The notes beneath the pieces are model-generated. The model searched no databases, was not told the origin of the DNA, and saw only the letters and a list, made by a program, of their open reading frames with translations. A DNA stretch of 64,000 nt, taken from positions 806,001 through 870,000 of the forward strand of contig NZ_OBEA01000001.1 in the NCBI RefSeq assembly GCF_900215355.1, in the 5' to 3' direction. Below are positions 33,230-41,708 of this stretch, one piece after another (position 1 is the stretch's first letter; the number at the start of each line of letters is the position of its first letter). The stretch comes from Pseudooceanicola antarcticus. GTDB lineage: Bacteria > Pseudomonadota > Alphaproteobacteria > Rhodobacterales > Rhodobacteraceae. Made by a program: the position numbers and the translations under genes.

Positions 33230-34239
33230 TTGGCTCCTGTTGGGTCGGTTTCTGAGTGGTGGGAGGAGAGGGTGACGGAAAGATCCCGCCTGCGGGGCGG
33301 CCAGGTGGACTGGCGCAGCACCAGCCGCATCGGGATGGCGGAGACCGGCGCCGGGTCGGGGCGTCCGGCGATGCGCAGGGTCAGCACGTCCAGCGCCTGA
33401 TCGGCGATGGCCTCGACATCCTGGGCAATGGTGGTCAGCTCGGGGTGCATGGCGGTGGCCAGGGGCAGATCGTCGAAGCCGGTCAGGCTGACGTCGCCCG
33501 GCACCGAAAGGCCCGCCCGGCTGAGATGGGAATGCGCGCCGAGCGCCAGCAGGTCCGAGGTGGCCATGACGCAGGTGGCGCCCTCTGCCACGAGACCGGG
33601 CAGGGCGCTCATGCCCTCTTCGCCCCAGACGGCGCAGGTGTGGGCTTCGGGTCCGAGGCCTTCGGTCATGCCGCGCATGCGGTCCTGCTGCACCTCCGAG
33701 GCCCGGTTGCCGCCCAGTAGGACGACGTTGCGGTGGCCCAGCTCGCCCAGGTGGGCGCCCAGCTGTCGGCCCCCGCCGCGGTGATCGGCGGCCACGGTGT
33801 TGCGTGGGTCCGAGGCGGTGTTGATCACCACCATCGGCACATCCATCTGCGGCGGAGCGGTGCCCAGCCGGGGTACGATGATGATCCCGTCGACGCCCCG
33901 CCCCACGAGCTGCGCCAGCGCCTCGTCCTGGCGTGCCGCGTCACCACGGCTGTCGGCGATCAGGATGCCCAGACCGCGCGCCTCGGCGGCAATCGACAGG
34001 TTCTGCGCGATACGGGGAAAGAGCGGGTTGGTCAGGTCCGGCATGACCAGGCCCAGGATGCCGCTCTGGCCGGTCTTCAGCGCCCGCGCCGCGCTGCTGG
34101 GACGATAGCCCAGCCGGCTTGCATGGTCGCGGATCTTCTCGGCCAGCTCTTCCGAGACCCGGCCCTTGCCACTGAGCGCATTGGAGACGGTGGCGGTCGA
34201 AACCCCCAGGTCACTGGCAATCTGTTTCAGGCTGGCCAT
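33226..34239 (-). CDS. LacI-family regulator of the purine operon
   Basis: 337 residues. LacI HTH at the very N-terminus (LKQIASDLGVSTATVSNALS) and hinge (LGYRPSSAARALKTGQS), then the ligand domain (GLVMPDLTNPLFPRIAQNLS). PurR also belongs to this family, which suits a purine ligand, but the effector is not shown. First gene of the seven-gene operon; a GAGGTG lies before the ATG. Confidence 0.92.
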   Translation of the reverse strand: MASLKQIASDLGVSTATVSNALSGKGRVSEELAEKIRDHASRLGYRPSSAARALKTGQSGILGLVMPDLTNPLFPRIAQNLSIAAEARGLGILIADSRGDAARQDEALAQLVGRGVDGIIIVPRLGTAPPQMDVPMVVINTASDPRNTVAADHRGGGRQLGAHLGELGHRNVVLLGGNRASEVQQDRMRGMTEGLGPEAHTCAVWGEEGMSALPGLVAEGATCVMATSDLLALGAHSHLSRAGLSVPGDVSLTGFDDLPLATAMHPELTTIAQDVEAIADQALDVLTLRIAGRPDPAPVSAIPMRLVLRQSTWPPRRRDLSVTLSSHHSETDPTGAK

Positions 34240-34260
34240 GCGTTCACCTCACTTGGTGAA

Positions 34261-34310
34261 ACGATTAAGCTAGCAGAAATCCTCGCGTCAATGTTTGATT
34301 TAACGATTAA
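34261..34310. promoter_or_regulatory. Candidate operator pair of the LacI regulator
   Basis: ACGATTAA occurs at 34261-34268 and 34303-34310, 42 bp (four turns) apart, just upstream of the lacI start. The second lies in the semi-palindrome TTTAACGATTAA. Likely autoregulatory sites flanking the operon promoter. Confidence 0.45.
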
Positions 34311-34380
34311 CCATCGTGAGGAGAGCCGCAGGGCCCTCGTTGCACATTTTCTGGGCAGCGGGGGTGGCGGGCCTGGGGCC

Positions 34381-34416
34381 AATGAAAACGGCGCCGCGGG
34401 GGTGCCGGGCGCCGTT
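34381..34416 (-). terminator. Rho-independent terminator of accA
   Basis: Stem AACGGCGCC/GGCGCCGTT (34387-34395 with 34408-34416); read on the minus strand it is followed by TTTTCATT. It lies 28 bp past the accA stop. Confidence 0.8.
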
Positions 34417-34443
34417 CAGATGTCGTGGTCGCGGAAGGGGGGC

Positions 34444-35406
34444 TCAGGCCGCGAGGCCGCGCGCTCCCATGTCGAGGAACTTCTGGCGCCGCGCCTTGAT
34501 CAGCGCCTTGCGGTCCATCCCGTCCATCTCTTTCAGCATCGCTTCCAGGGCACTGCCAACCGAGGTGATGGCGTCTTCGCGGGCGCGATGCGCGCCGCCG
34601 GTGGGTTCCCCGATGATGCGGTCGATCACGCCGAGGTAGTGAAGATCCTGCGCGGTCAGGCGCATGGCCTCGGCGGCCTCGCGCATCTTCTCGGAGTTCT
34701 TCCACAGGATCGAGGCGCAGCCCTCGGGCGAGATCACCGAGTAGATCGAATGTTCCAGCATGGCGACCTTGTTGGCGGCGGCAATGGCAACCGCGCCCCC
34801 CGAGCCGCCCTCGCCGATGATGACAGAGATCATCGGCACGCCGAGCTGCAGGCATTTCTCGGTCGAACGCGCGATGGCCTCGGACTGGCCGCGCTCTTCG
34901 GCACCCTTGCCGGGATAGGCGCCGGCGGTGTCGACGAGGCTGATCACCGGCAGGCCGAACTTGTCGGCCAGCTCCATCAGGCGGATCGCCTTGCGGTAGC
35001 CCTCGGGGCGGGCCATGCCGAAGTTGCGCTCGATCCGGGACTTGGTGTCATGGCCCTTCTCGTGGCCGATCACCATTACCGGACGGTCGCCCAGGCGGGC
35101 GAGGCCGCCCATGACGGCGAGGTCTTCGGCGAAGTTGCGGTCACCGGCCAGCGGCGTGAATTCCGAGAACAGCGCCTGGATGTAATCCTTGCAATGCGGG
35201 CGGTCGGGGTGCCGCGCCACCTGGCACTTCCGCCAGGGTGTCAGCTTGGCGTAGAGGTCCACCAGCATGTCGGCGGCCTTCTTGTCGAGGGCCGCAGCTT
35301 CGGATTCGATATCCATTTCCTCGCTCTGCCTGGCCATGGCCCGCAGCTCTTCGGCCTTGCCTTCGATCTCGGCAAGGGGACGTTCGAAATCGAGGTAATT
35401 CGTCAT
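34444..35406 (-). CDS. accA: Acetyl-CoA carboxylase carboxyltransferase subunit alpha
   Basis: 320 residues from ATG 35406 ([20 protein letters not shown]), the usual AccA start and length; GGGAG precedes it. Family marks: [62 protein letters not shown] and [16 protein letters not shown]. With AccD it moves the carboxyl group from biotin to acetyl-CoA, the committed step of fatty acid synthesis. Confidence 0.97.
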   Translation of the reverse strand: MTNYLDFERPLAEIEGKAEELRAMARQSEEMDIESEAAALDKKAADMLVDLYAKLTPWRKCQVARHPDRPHCKDYIQALFSEFTPLAGDRNFAEDLAVMGGLARLGDRPVMVIGHEKGHDTKSRIERNFGMARPEGYRKAIRLMELADKFGLPVISLVDTAGAYPGKGAEERGQSEAIARSTEKCLQLGVPMISVIIGEGGSGGAVAIAAANKVAMLEHSIYSVISPEGCASILWKNSEKMREAAEAMRLTAQDLHYLGVIDRIIGEPTGGAHRAREDAITSVGSALEAMLKEMDGMDRKALIKARRQKFLDMGARGLAA

Positions 35407-35572
35407 CTGGCGCTCCCGCTTCGGTCGCACGTTATATGCAGTCCATGGGGGCGAAGTGCAATATGGCAAGATTTGCCCCACCGGCTTCCGGCAGAGAAGG
35501 GCCGCTTGAATGGGCGTCGCAGGGGCAGGCAGAGGCCCCTCTGCACGGCGCATGTCCCGGCCGCAGGACCTG

Positions 35573-36172
35573 CTAGCCCGCCGCCAGTGCCAGGATCGCC
35601 TGCCGCGGAGAGCTGAGCACCGGCAGCCCCAGGTCCTGCAACGCCGTCGCGGCACCGGCCATGGAGGCCTGTGCCAGAACCACCACGTCAGCGCCCTCGC
35701 GGGCCAGGTCGGCGCGGATGGCCTGGGCGATATGGGCGTGGAAACGGTCGGTCTCGCCGGTCTCGAAAAGCGGCCAGGCCTCGGGCAGGGCGAGGGGGCG
35801 CAACGTGGTGCCTGCGTCGGTCAGGCTTTCCAGCAGCTCCAGGCTGGGCGCGCGGGTGCTTTCCAGCACGTAGACCATCAGGATGCGCCCGCCGATCCCG
35901 GCGGCGGTCTCCATCATCGGGCGATCGACGCGCAGCGCGCCCAGTTCCTCGGCCAGCGGGCCAAGGGTGGTGCAGGTGCAGATGAAGGGGCCATCAGCTT
36001 CGGCGGCCAGTCGGGCGATCTTCGGCCGCAGCGTCTCTGCCCGGCCCGCGCGGGCGTCCTCGAGCCAGTCCGGGTGGACGGCGTGGCGCAAGGGCAGGCC
36101 CGGCGCGAGACTGTCGCGCAGGGCATCGAAGGTCGCCACGTGGACCTCGGCGGTGTGAAGCATCAGGGCCAT
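35573..36172 (-). CDS. Asp/Glu racemase-superfamily protein
   Basis: 199 residues. The pattern [16 protein letters not shown] (~63-78) matches the first Cys loop of the Asp/Glu/hydantoin racemase fold and [10 protein letters not shown] follows. The second Cys loop appears as [13 protein letters not shown], with Ala where a two-Cys racemase has Cys. One-base racemases would not work this way; a decarboxylase or maleate-isomerase-like activity, or loss of function, is possible. Lies 3 bp after the LysE exporter gene, so an amino acid-related substrate is likely. Confidence 0.75.
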   Translation of the reverse strand: MALMLHTAEVHVATFDALRDSLAPGLPLRHAVHPDWLEDARAGRAETLRPKIARLAAEADGPFICTCTTLGPLAEELGALRVDRPMMETAAGIGGRILMVYVLESTRAPSLELLESLTDAGTTLRPLALPEAWPLFETGETDRFHAHIAQAIRADLAREGADVVVLAQASMAGAATALQDLGLPVLSSPRQAILALAAG

Positions 36173-36175
36173 GGG

Positions 36176-36772
36176 CTACTGATAGAGCACCAGCACCAGG
36201 GACGCCACAAGCAGCCCCGCCATGGTCCAGTTGAACCCGCGCAGCAGGGCCGGGCGGTGCAGCAGGCGGCGCAGCTGCTGGCCCATCAGGATCCAGGCCG
36301 AGTTCGACGGGATCGCCACCAGGGCGAAACAGGCGGCGATGAGCAGCACGTAAGAGAGCTCTCTCTCGGGGGCGTAGAGGGTGATGGCGCTCATCCCCAT
36401 GGCCCAGGCCTTGGGGTTCACCCACTGGAAGGCGGCGGCCTGCAGGAAGGTCAGCGGCTTGCCCTCGGGCGCATCGCTGCTTTCCGGCGGGGCGGCATGG
36501 GCGATCTTCCAGGCGAGATAGAGCAGGTAGGCCCCGCAGGCGACCATCAGCACCTGGCGTACCACCGGGTAGAGGTCGAAGACCTGCATCAGGCCAAGCC
36601 CGACCAGCGCCACCATGACAGAGAAGCCGACCGCGATGCCCAGCATATGCGGCACCGTGCGACGATAGCCGTAGTTGGCCCCCGAGGCCATGACCATCAG
36701 GTTGTTGGGGCCGGGGGTGATGGTGCCGACAAGGCAGAAGGCGAAGATCGCCGAGAAGAGCTGGAGGGTCAT
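36176..36772 (-). CDS. LysE-family amino acid exporter
   Basis: 198 residues from ATG 36772 (GGAGCC upstream). Signature near the N-terminus FCLVGTITPGPNNLMVMASG, then five more hydrophobic helices and QWVNPKAWAMG. LysE/RhtB proteins export amino acids. Divergent from an Lrp-type regulator over a 118 bp gap with an inverted repeat, the usual arrangement for amino-acid-responsive control. Confidence 0.93.
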   Translation of the reverse strand: MTLQLFSAIFAFCLVGTITPGPNNLMVMASGANYGYRRTVPHMLGIAVGFSVMVALVGLGLMQVFDLYPVVRQVLMVACGAYLLYLAWKIAHAAPPESSDAPEGKPLTFLQAAAFQWVNPKAWAMGMSAITLYAPERELSYVLLIAACFALVAIPSNSAWILMGQQLRRLLHRPALLRGFNWTMAGLLVASLVLVLYQ

Positions 36773-36852
36773 CGGGGGGGCTCCGGGGCGGGGCGCGGTG
36801 GCGCCGGAATGTCTGTTGGATGCAATCCTAGAGCGGCTTCGCCGGAATGAGG

Positions 36853-36887
36853 TTGCAAAATGACGTGTCAGACGTGCTACTTTGCAA
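36853..36887. promoter_or_regulatory. Candidate Lrp-type operator
   Basis: Inverted repeat TTGCAAA (36853-36859) and TTTGCAA (36881-36887), enclosing two ACGTG half-sites. It lies between divergent lysE and lrp genes, close to the regulator start, so it likely serves both. Confidence 0.5.
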
Positions 36888-36890
36888 TCC

Positions 36891-37343
36891 ATGGCGAAGA
36901 TGGATGACCTCAACCGAAAGATATTGCGTGAATTGACCCGCGACGGGCGGATCTCGAATCTCGACCTGGCAGAGCGCGTGGGGCTCTCGCCCTCGGCCTG
37001 CCTGCGCCGGGTGCAGGAGCTGGAGCGTTCGGGCGTGATCCTGGGGTATCGCGCGGTGCTGGATGCCGAGGCCATGGGAGCGGGCTTCATCGCCTATGCC
37101 TCGGTCGGGCTCTCCGAGCACACCAAGGCCGCGCAGGAGGCCTTCGAGGCCGCCATGACCGCCGCTCCGGAATGCCGTGAATGCCACAACATCACCGGGT
37201 CGCGCGAATACCTGCTGCGGATCGAGGCCGAGAGCCTCGCCGCCTACAAGCGTTTTCATACGGATGTGCTGGGCACGCTGCCCCATGTCTCGGCCCTGAC
37301 CACCTATGTGGTCATGGGCTCTCCGAAGGACGAGCGCGCCTGA
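36891..37343 (+). CDS. Lrp/AsnC-family transcriptional regulator
   Basis: 150 residues from ATG 36891. N-terminal HTH (LNRKILRELTRDGRISNLDL, recognition SPSACLRRVQELERSG) and a C-terminal RAM ligand-binding domain (CRECHNITGSREYLLRIEAE). Forms dimers to octamers and senses an amino acid. Divergent from the LysE exporter, which it likely controls. Confidence 0.94.
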   Translation: MAKMDDLNRKILRELTRDGRISNLDLAERVGLSPSACLRRVQELERSGVILGYRAVLDAEAMGAGFIAYASVGLSEHTKAAQEAFEAAMTAAPECRECHNITGSREYLLRIEAESLAAYKRFHTDVLGTLPHVSALTTYVVMGSPKDERA

Positions 37344-37350
37344 GCCGGGC

Positions 37351-37857
37351 TCACTTGCAGTAGCCGGCCTGCTCCTGGATCGCCTGGGCCGAGCCCGAGA
37401 GGTCGATGGGCAGGGCCTGGCCGTCGATCACCAGCTCGGAGCCGCGGCGCAGGTCGCCGAGGAAGGCCTCCAGCTGATCCGCGCCCGAGAAGGCGATGCG
37501 GTAGCCGTGGATATCCCCCTGCGAGATCGCGGGGTCGGGGGTGACGCCGGTGGCTTCCAGCGGGAAGGTCATGGCGCGGCCGTCGACGCGGAAGATCGTC
37601 TTGGGCTCTTCGAGGTCGGTGCCGAAGCCCAGCCGGACAGAGCGGCCATCGCCCTCGCAGCGGATCGAGAAGTAGTCACCTTCGACCGCGCGTTCCTGGC
37701 TCAGGTACATCAGCAGGCCGTTCTTGCCGGCTTCCTTGCTTTGCAGCCAGTGCTCGGAAAAGATCTTCGCCACGTCGTTTTCGACCACGTCCTGCGCGGC
37801 GAGCGGCAGGGGGCTGGCGAGAAGGGCAAGGCTGAGGGCGGTGCGAATGGCGCGCAT
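37351..37857 (-). CDS. Secreted protein of unknown function
   Basis: 168 residues with a signal peptide (RTALSLALLASPLPLAAQ, cut near residue 21). The mature part has a Cys at IRCEGD and a Cys at the extreme end (AGYCK), likely a disulfide, and beta-rich segments (FRVDGRAMTFPLEATG, ELVIDGQALPIDLSG). No family recognised with confidence; small periplasmic proteins of this layout are common in the Rhodobacteraceae. Converges with the Lrp gene 7 bp away. Confidence 0.8.
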   Translation of the reverse strand: MRAIRTALSLALLASPLPLAAQDVVENDVAKIFSEHWLQSKEAGKNGLLMYLSQERAVEGDYFSIRCEGDGRSVRLGFGTDLEEPKTIFRVDGRAMTFPLEATGVTPDPAISQGDIHGYRIAFSGADQLEAFLGDLRRGSELVIDGQALPIDLSGSAQAIQEQAGYCK

Positions 37858-38001
37858 CTGTCATCTCCGGGAGGTACTGCTTGGGGCAACCTATACCGGA
37901 TTCGCGCGCTGCCAAGGCCTGAGTCGGATCTGGGCGAACCCCTGCCCATGAGACTGCCCATGTGCTTGCAGACGTGATTCGCCCATACGTCAGCGCATCT
38001 T

Positions 38002-38017
38002 GCGGCGCCGGCGCCGC
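38002..38017. other. 16 bp perfect palindrome in an intergenic gap
   Basis: GCGGCGCCGGCGCCGC is self-complementary. It lies in the 260 bp gap between the secreted-protein gene (37857) and the mcl1 terminator; I see no gene in this gap. Could be a binding site or simply a GC-rich hairpin. Confidence 0.35.
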
Positions 38018-38062
38018 GGTCTGACCATGCGATCGGGTATGTTTGGCGCTTGCAGGCTTGGG

Positions 38063-38101
38063 AAAAAAGAAGCGCCCGCGAGTCCTCCTCACGCGGGCGC
38101 C
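38063..38101 (-). terminator. Rho-independent terminator of mcl1
   Basis: Stem GCGCCCGCG/CGCGGGCGC (38073-38081 with 38093-38101). On the minus strand it is followed by TTCTTTTTT. It lies 18 bp past the mcl1 stop. Confidence 0.9.
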
Positions 38102-38119
38102 CCACCGAGCGAGCAGCGG

Positions 38120-39082
38120 TCAGACCCCGCAAGCAATCAGCTCGGCTTGTTTCACGATCACTTCTGCCTGTTTGATAGATGCAATGTCAACAAGTCTTCC
38201 CTTGAAGACCGTCGCGCCCGCCCCGGTGCGCTTGGCGTCCTCCATGGCCGCAAGGATTGCGCGGGCCTCCGAGACCTTCTCCTCGGACGGGGTGAAGACC
38301 TCGTTGGCCAGGGCGATCTGCTTCGGGTGAATGGCCCATTTGCCGACCATGCCCAGGGTGGCAGAGCGGCGAGACTGCGCCCGGTAGCCCTCGTCATCGG
38401 AGAAATCGCCGAAGGGGCCGTCGACCGGCAGCAGCCCGTGGGTGCGGCAGGCGGCGACGATGGCGGTCTGTGCCCAGTGCCAGGGATCGCCCCAGTATTT
38501 CTGCCCCTCGCGCAGCATGTAGTAGTCTTCCTGGGTGCCGCCGATGCCTGTGGTCTGCATCCCCATGGAGGCGGCGAAATCCGCGGCGCCCAGGCTCATG
38601 GCCTGCATCCGGGGTGAGGCGGCGGCGATTTCTTCCACATGGGCCAGGCCGGCGGCGCTTTCGATGATCACCTCTAAGCCGATGCGCTTGCTCCGGCCCT
38701 TCGCGGTCTCGATGGCGCTGACCAGCGCGTCGACGGCGTAGATGTCGGCGGCGCAGCCCACCTTGGGGATCATGATCTGGTCCAGCCGGTCGCCGCATTG
38801 CTCCAGCAGGTCGACCACGTCGCGGTACCACCAGGGCGTATCCAGCCCGTTGATTCGCACCGAAAGCGTCTTGTTGCCCCAATCGACCGCGCCGATGGCC
38901 TCGATCACATTGGCGCGGGCCTGTGCCTTGTCGTCGGGCGCCACGGCGTCCTCGAGGTCCAGGTTGATCACATCGGCCGCCGAGGCCGCCATCTTGGCGA
39001 AGAGCTTGGTGTTGGAGCCGGGGCCGAAGAGCTGGCAGCGATTCGGCCGCGCCGGGGGTTGGGGCTGAACGCGGAAGGACAT
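38120..39082 (-). CDS. mcl1: L-malyl-CoA/beta-methylmalyl-CoA lyase
   Basis: 320 residues, close to Rhodobacter Mcl1 (318). CitE-like TIM barrel: NRCQLFGPGSNTKLFAKMAA, VINLDLEDAVAP (metal-binding Asp/Glu), LSVRINGLDTPWWYRDVVD, IGLEVIIESAAGLAHVEEIA, LGAADFAASMGM and KWAIHPKQIALANEVF. Cleaves malyl-CoA to glyoxylate and acetyl-CoA and acts on beta-methylmalyl-CoA in the ethylmalonyl-CoA pathway and 3-hydroxypropionate-type routes. A strong AAGGAGG precedes the ATG. Monocistronic, with its own terminator. Confidence 0.92.
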   Translation of the reverse strand: MSFRVQPQPPARPNRCQLFGPGSNTKLFAKMAASAADVINLDLEDAVAPDDKAQARANVIEAIGAVDWGNKTLSVRINGLDTPWWYRDVVDLLEQCGDRLDQIMIPKVGCAADIYAVDALVSAIETAKGRSKRIGLEVIIESAAGLAHVEEIAAASPRMQAMSLGAADFAASMGMQTTGIGGTQEDYYMLREGQKYWGDPWHWAQTAIVAACRTHGLLPVDGPFGDFSDDEGYRAQSRRSATLGMVGKWAIHPKQIALANEVFTPSEEKVSEARAILAAMEDAKRTGAGATVFKGRLVDIASIKQAEVIVKQAELIACGV

Positions 39083-39324
39083 TTCGGCCTCCTTGAAAGG
39101 AAATTACACATAGACTGCTTGTAGGGTTATTAAGTTGCGCGATGGATTGCAAGGCGGATTTTGCGCCGCAGCATGGTTCTGCGTCGCGGCGGCAGGATCT
39201 TCGAAAGAGCGCTCAGAATCCGGGAGATACTGGCGGGATTCCCGCCAGGCGCGCGCAATTCGCAAGCACCTTGATGGGAAAACCACGCAAGCTGGGGGCA
39301 AATATCCTCAGGGAGACCATAGAC

Positions 39325-40329
39325 ATGATCGAGACCCCGTATCTTCTGTTCCTCGGCGACGCCCCCGACGCTCTGGCTGCGAAAGTGGCTCAGGGCATCA
39401 AGGACTGGCGCCCCGGCAACTGCGTTGGCCAGTTCCGCATGGAAGGCTGCAAGGCCGACATGAAGCTGACCGACATGACCCTGGCCGAGGCCAAGGCCGC
39501 CGGCGCCAAGACGCTGGTGATCGGTGTCGCCAACCGCGGCGGCGTGATCTCTCCGGCCTGGAAGAAGGTGCTGATCGCGGCGCTGGAAGAGGGCTTCGAC
39601 ATCGCCTCTGGCCTGCACAACCTGCTGCGCAACGAGGAAGACCTCGTCGCCGTTGCCAAGGCCTGCGGCCGCACCCTGCACGACGTGCGTATCCCCTCGG
39701 TCCAGTATCCGATCGCCACCGGCGTGAAGCGCAAGGGCAAGCGTTGCCTGGCCGTCGGCACCGACTGCTCGGTCGGCAAGATGTACACCGCCCTGTGCAT
39801 GGACAAGGAAATGAAGGAACGCGGGCTGAAGTCCAGCTTCCGCGCCACCGGCCAGACCGGCATCCTGATCACCGGCGACGGTGTGCCGCTTGACGCGGTA
39901 ATCGCCGACTTCATGGCGGGCTCCATCGAGTACCTGACGCCCGACAACGATGATGACCACTGGGACATGATCGAGGGCCAGGGCTCGCTCTTCCACGCCT
40001 CCTACTCGGGCGTGACCATGGCGCTGATCCACGGCGGCCAACCGGACGCGCTGGTGCTCTGCCACGAGCCGACCCGCGAACACATGCGCGGCCTGCCCGA
40101 CTACAAGCTGCCCTCGCTGCAGCAGGTGCGGGACATGGCCATGGGCCTGGCCTCCTGGGTGAACCCGGACGTTAAGGTCGTGGGCATCTCGGTGAACACG
40201 CAGCACATGTCCGAAGAGGACGCCCGCGCCTACCTGGCGAAGGTCGAGGAAGAGATGGGCCTGCCCGCAACCGACCCCTACCGCTACGGCGCCGGCCCGC
40301 TGGTCGACGCGCTGGCTGCGCTCGGCTGA
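39325..40329 (+). CDS. dgcN: D-glutamate N-acetyltransferase (DUF1611 family)
   Basis: 334 residues from ATG 39325 (GGGAG nine bases upstream). DUF1611: N-terminal Rossmann-like region (LFLGDAPDALAAKVAQGIKD), P-loop-like CLAVGTDCSVGKMYTALCMD, then GSLFHASYSGVTMALIHGG and LCHEPTREHMRG. In roseobacters and marine gammaproteobacteria this family was shown to acetylate D-glutamate as the first step of a D-Glu route, with DgcA as racemase. The next gene is a DgcA-type enzyme, which supports the call. Confidence 0.85.
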   Translation: MIETPYLLFLGDAPDALAAKVAQGIKDWRPGNCVGQFRMEGCKADMKLTDMTLAEAKAAGAKTLVIGVANRGGVISPAWKKVLIAALEEGFDIASGLHNLLRNEEDLVAVAKACGRTLHDVRIPSVQYPIATGVKRKGKRCLAVGTDCSVGKMYTALCMDKEMKERGLKSSFRATGQTGILITGDGVPLDAVIADFMAGSIEYLTPDNDDDHWDMIEGQGSLFHASYSGVTMALIHGGQPDALVLCHEPTREHMRGLPDYKLPSLQQVRDMAMGLASWVNPDVKVVGISVNTQHMSEEDARAYLAKVEEEMGLPATDPYRYGAGPLVDALAALG

Positions 40330-40401
40330 TCGGATCGACCCGCCGGGGGCATGGATGTCTCCGGCGGGCAAATTCTCGGCAAGATGAAGGAGGGGCTTTC
40401 G

Positions 40402-41367
40402 ATGAAGATCGAGGTGACCCGCGATACCTTTCCCCTGGCCCAGGTGTTCCGCATCAGTCGCGGCGCCCGGACCGAGGCGGAGGTGCTGACCGTCACGCTG
40501 GATGATGGCACCCACCAGGGCCGGGGCGAATGCGTGCCCTATGCCCGCTACAACGAGACCCTGGCTTCGGTCGAGGCGCAGATCGCCGCGCTGCCGCCGG
40601 ACATCACACGCAAGGGCCTGCAGGATCTGCTGGAAGCCGGTGCCGCGCGCAATGCCGTGGACTGCGCGCTCTGGGATCTCGAGGCCAAACGCGCCGGCAA
40701 GCGCGTCTGGGAACTGGCCGGCCTCGAGGCGCCCAAGCCCGAGGTCACCGCCTATACCCTGTCGCTGGACGAACCGGCGGCGATGGAGGCCCAGGCCGCG
40801 AAGAACGCCTGGCGGCCGCTGCTGAAGATCAAGCTCGGCACCCCCGACGACATGCCCCGGCTGGAAGCCGTGCGGCGCGGCGCGCCCAAGTCGACGATCA
40901 TCGTCGATGCCAACGAAGGCTGGTCCGCCGAGGTCTACGCTGATCTCGCGCCGCATCTGGTGCGCCTTGGCGTGGCGCTGGTCGAGCAGCCGCTGCCGGC
41001 AGGGCTGGACGAGGCGCTGATCGGCATGGAGCGTCCGGTGCCCGTCTGCGCCGACGAAAGCTGCCATGACCGCGCCAGCCTGCCCGATCTGAAGGGCAAG
41101 TACGACGTGGTGAACATCAAGCTCGACAAGACCGGCGGCCTGACCGAGGCGCTCGAGCTGCGGAAAGCCGCGCTGGCCGAGGGCTACAAGGTGATGGTCG
41201 GCTGCATGGTCGGCTCCTCTCTGGCCATGGCACCCGCCGTGCTGGTGGCGCAGGGGGCGATGATCACCGATCTGGATGGCCCGCTGCTGATGGCGAAGGA
41301 CCGCGATGCGGCGCTGCAATACGACGAGGCCGGAGTGCATCCGTCGACGGCCGTGCTCTGGGGCTGA
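40402..41367 (+). CDS. dgcA: N-acetyl-D-glutamate racemase / dipeptide-epimerase-like enolase-superfamily enzyme
   Basis: 321 residues from ATG 40402 (AGGAGG eight bases upstream). Enolase superfamily: capping domain (~1-110), then the barrel with KIKLG (first Lys, LLKIKLGTPDD), metal ligands in IIVDANEGWS, VEQPLP and CADESC, and the opposing Lys in VVNIKLDKTGG. Often annotated L-Ala-D/L-Glu epimerase. Beside dgcN it most likely racemises N-acetyl-D-Glu to N-acetyl-L-Glu. A hairpin follows the stop. Confidence 0.86.
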   Translation: MKIEVTRDTFPLAQVFRISRGARTEAEVLTVTLDDGTHQGRGECVPYARYNETLASVEAQIAALPPDITRKGLQDLLEAGAARNAVDCALWDLEAKRAGKRVWELAGLEAPKPEVTAYTLSLDEPAAMEAQAAKNAWRPLLKIKLGTPDDMPRLEAVRRGAPKSTIIVDANEGWSAEVYADLAPHLVRLGVALVEQPLPAGLDEALIGMERPVPVCADESCHDRASLPDLKGKYDVVNIKLDKTGGLTEALELRKAALAEGYKVMVGCMVGSSLAMAPAVLVAQGAMITDLDGPLLMAKDRDAALQYDEAGVHPSTAVLWG

Positions 41368-41708
41368 GCCGCTGTCCGGGCGCCTGCGCCCGGCGTGAGG
41401 TCCGGCGGACCTCTCGTGTGGCGAACGGTCGGTGGACCGGACGTTGGGATCACTCCCGCCCTGCGCCCTTGGCGCAGGCCTGTCCGGCAGGTGCAGGGTG
41501 GATGCAAATCCACCTTCCGCCCCCTGCTTTCACCGCCCGCCCGCGCGCAATCGAACATGCCGGAGGCCCTATCGCCACCGGCATCCGGCAGACCGTTGAT
41601 TTCCCTTCCGGCGGTCTGCCAGCTAAATCTCTGGCCTCGACGCAGTCCGGGGGCTAACAGGACAACGAGAGACGCGGGCCAGCCCCGCCAGCGACAGGAG
41701 AAAGGCCC
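41368..41708 (+). other. Hairpin-rich non-coding leader before the transaminase gene
   Basis: 340 bp without a convincing gene. Perfect or near-perfect hairpins at 41376-41393 (CCGGGCGC/GCGCCCGG), 41461-41477 (CTGCGCC/GGCGCAG), 41497-41514 (GGTGGAT/ATCCACC) and 41588-41619 (GCAGACCG/CGGTCTGC). The first may end dgcA transcripts; the rest suggest a structured 5' leader. No known riboswitch consensus was recognised. AGGAGAAAGG before 41709 is the ribosome site. Confidence 0.5.

Noticed and set aside
39130-41340. 736-residue open frame antisense to dgcN and dgcA
   Set aside because: It mirrors two complete, recognisable genes; composition is His/Gln/Arg/Leu-rich without domains.
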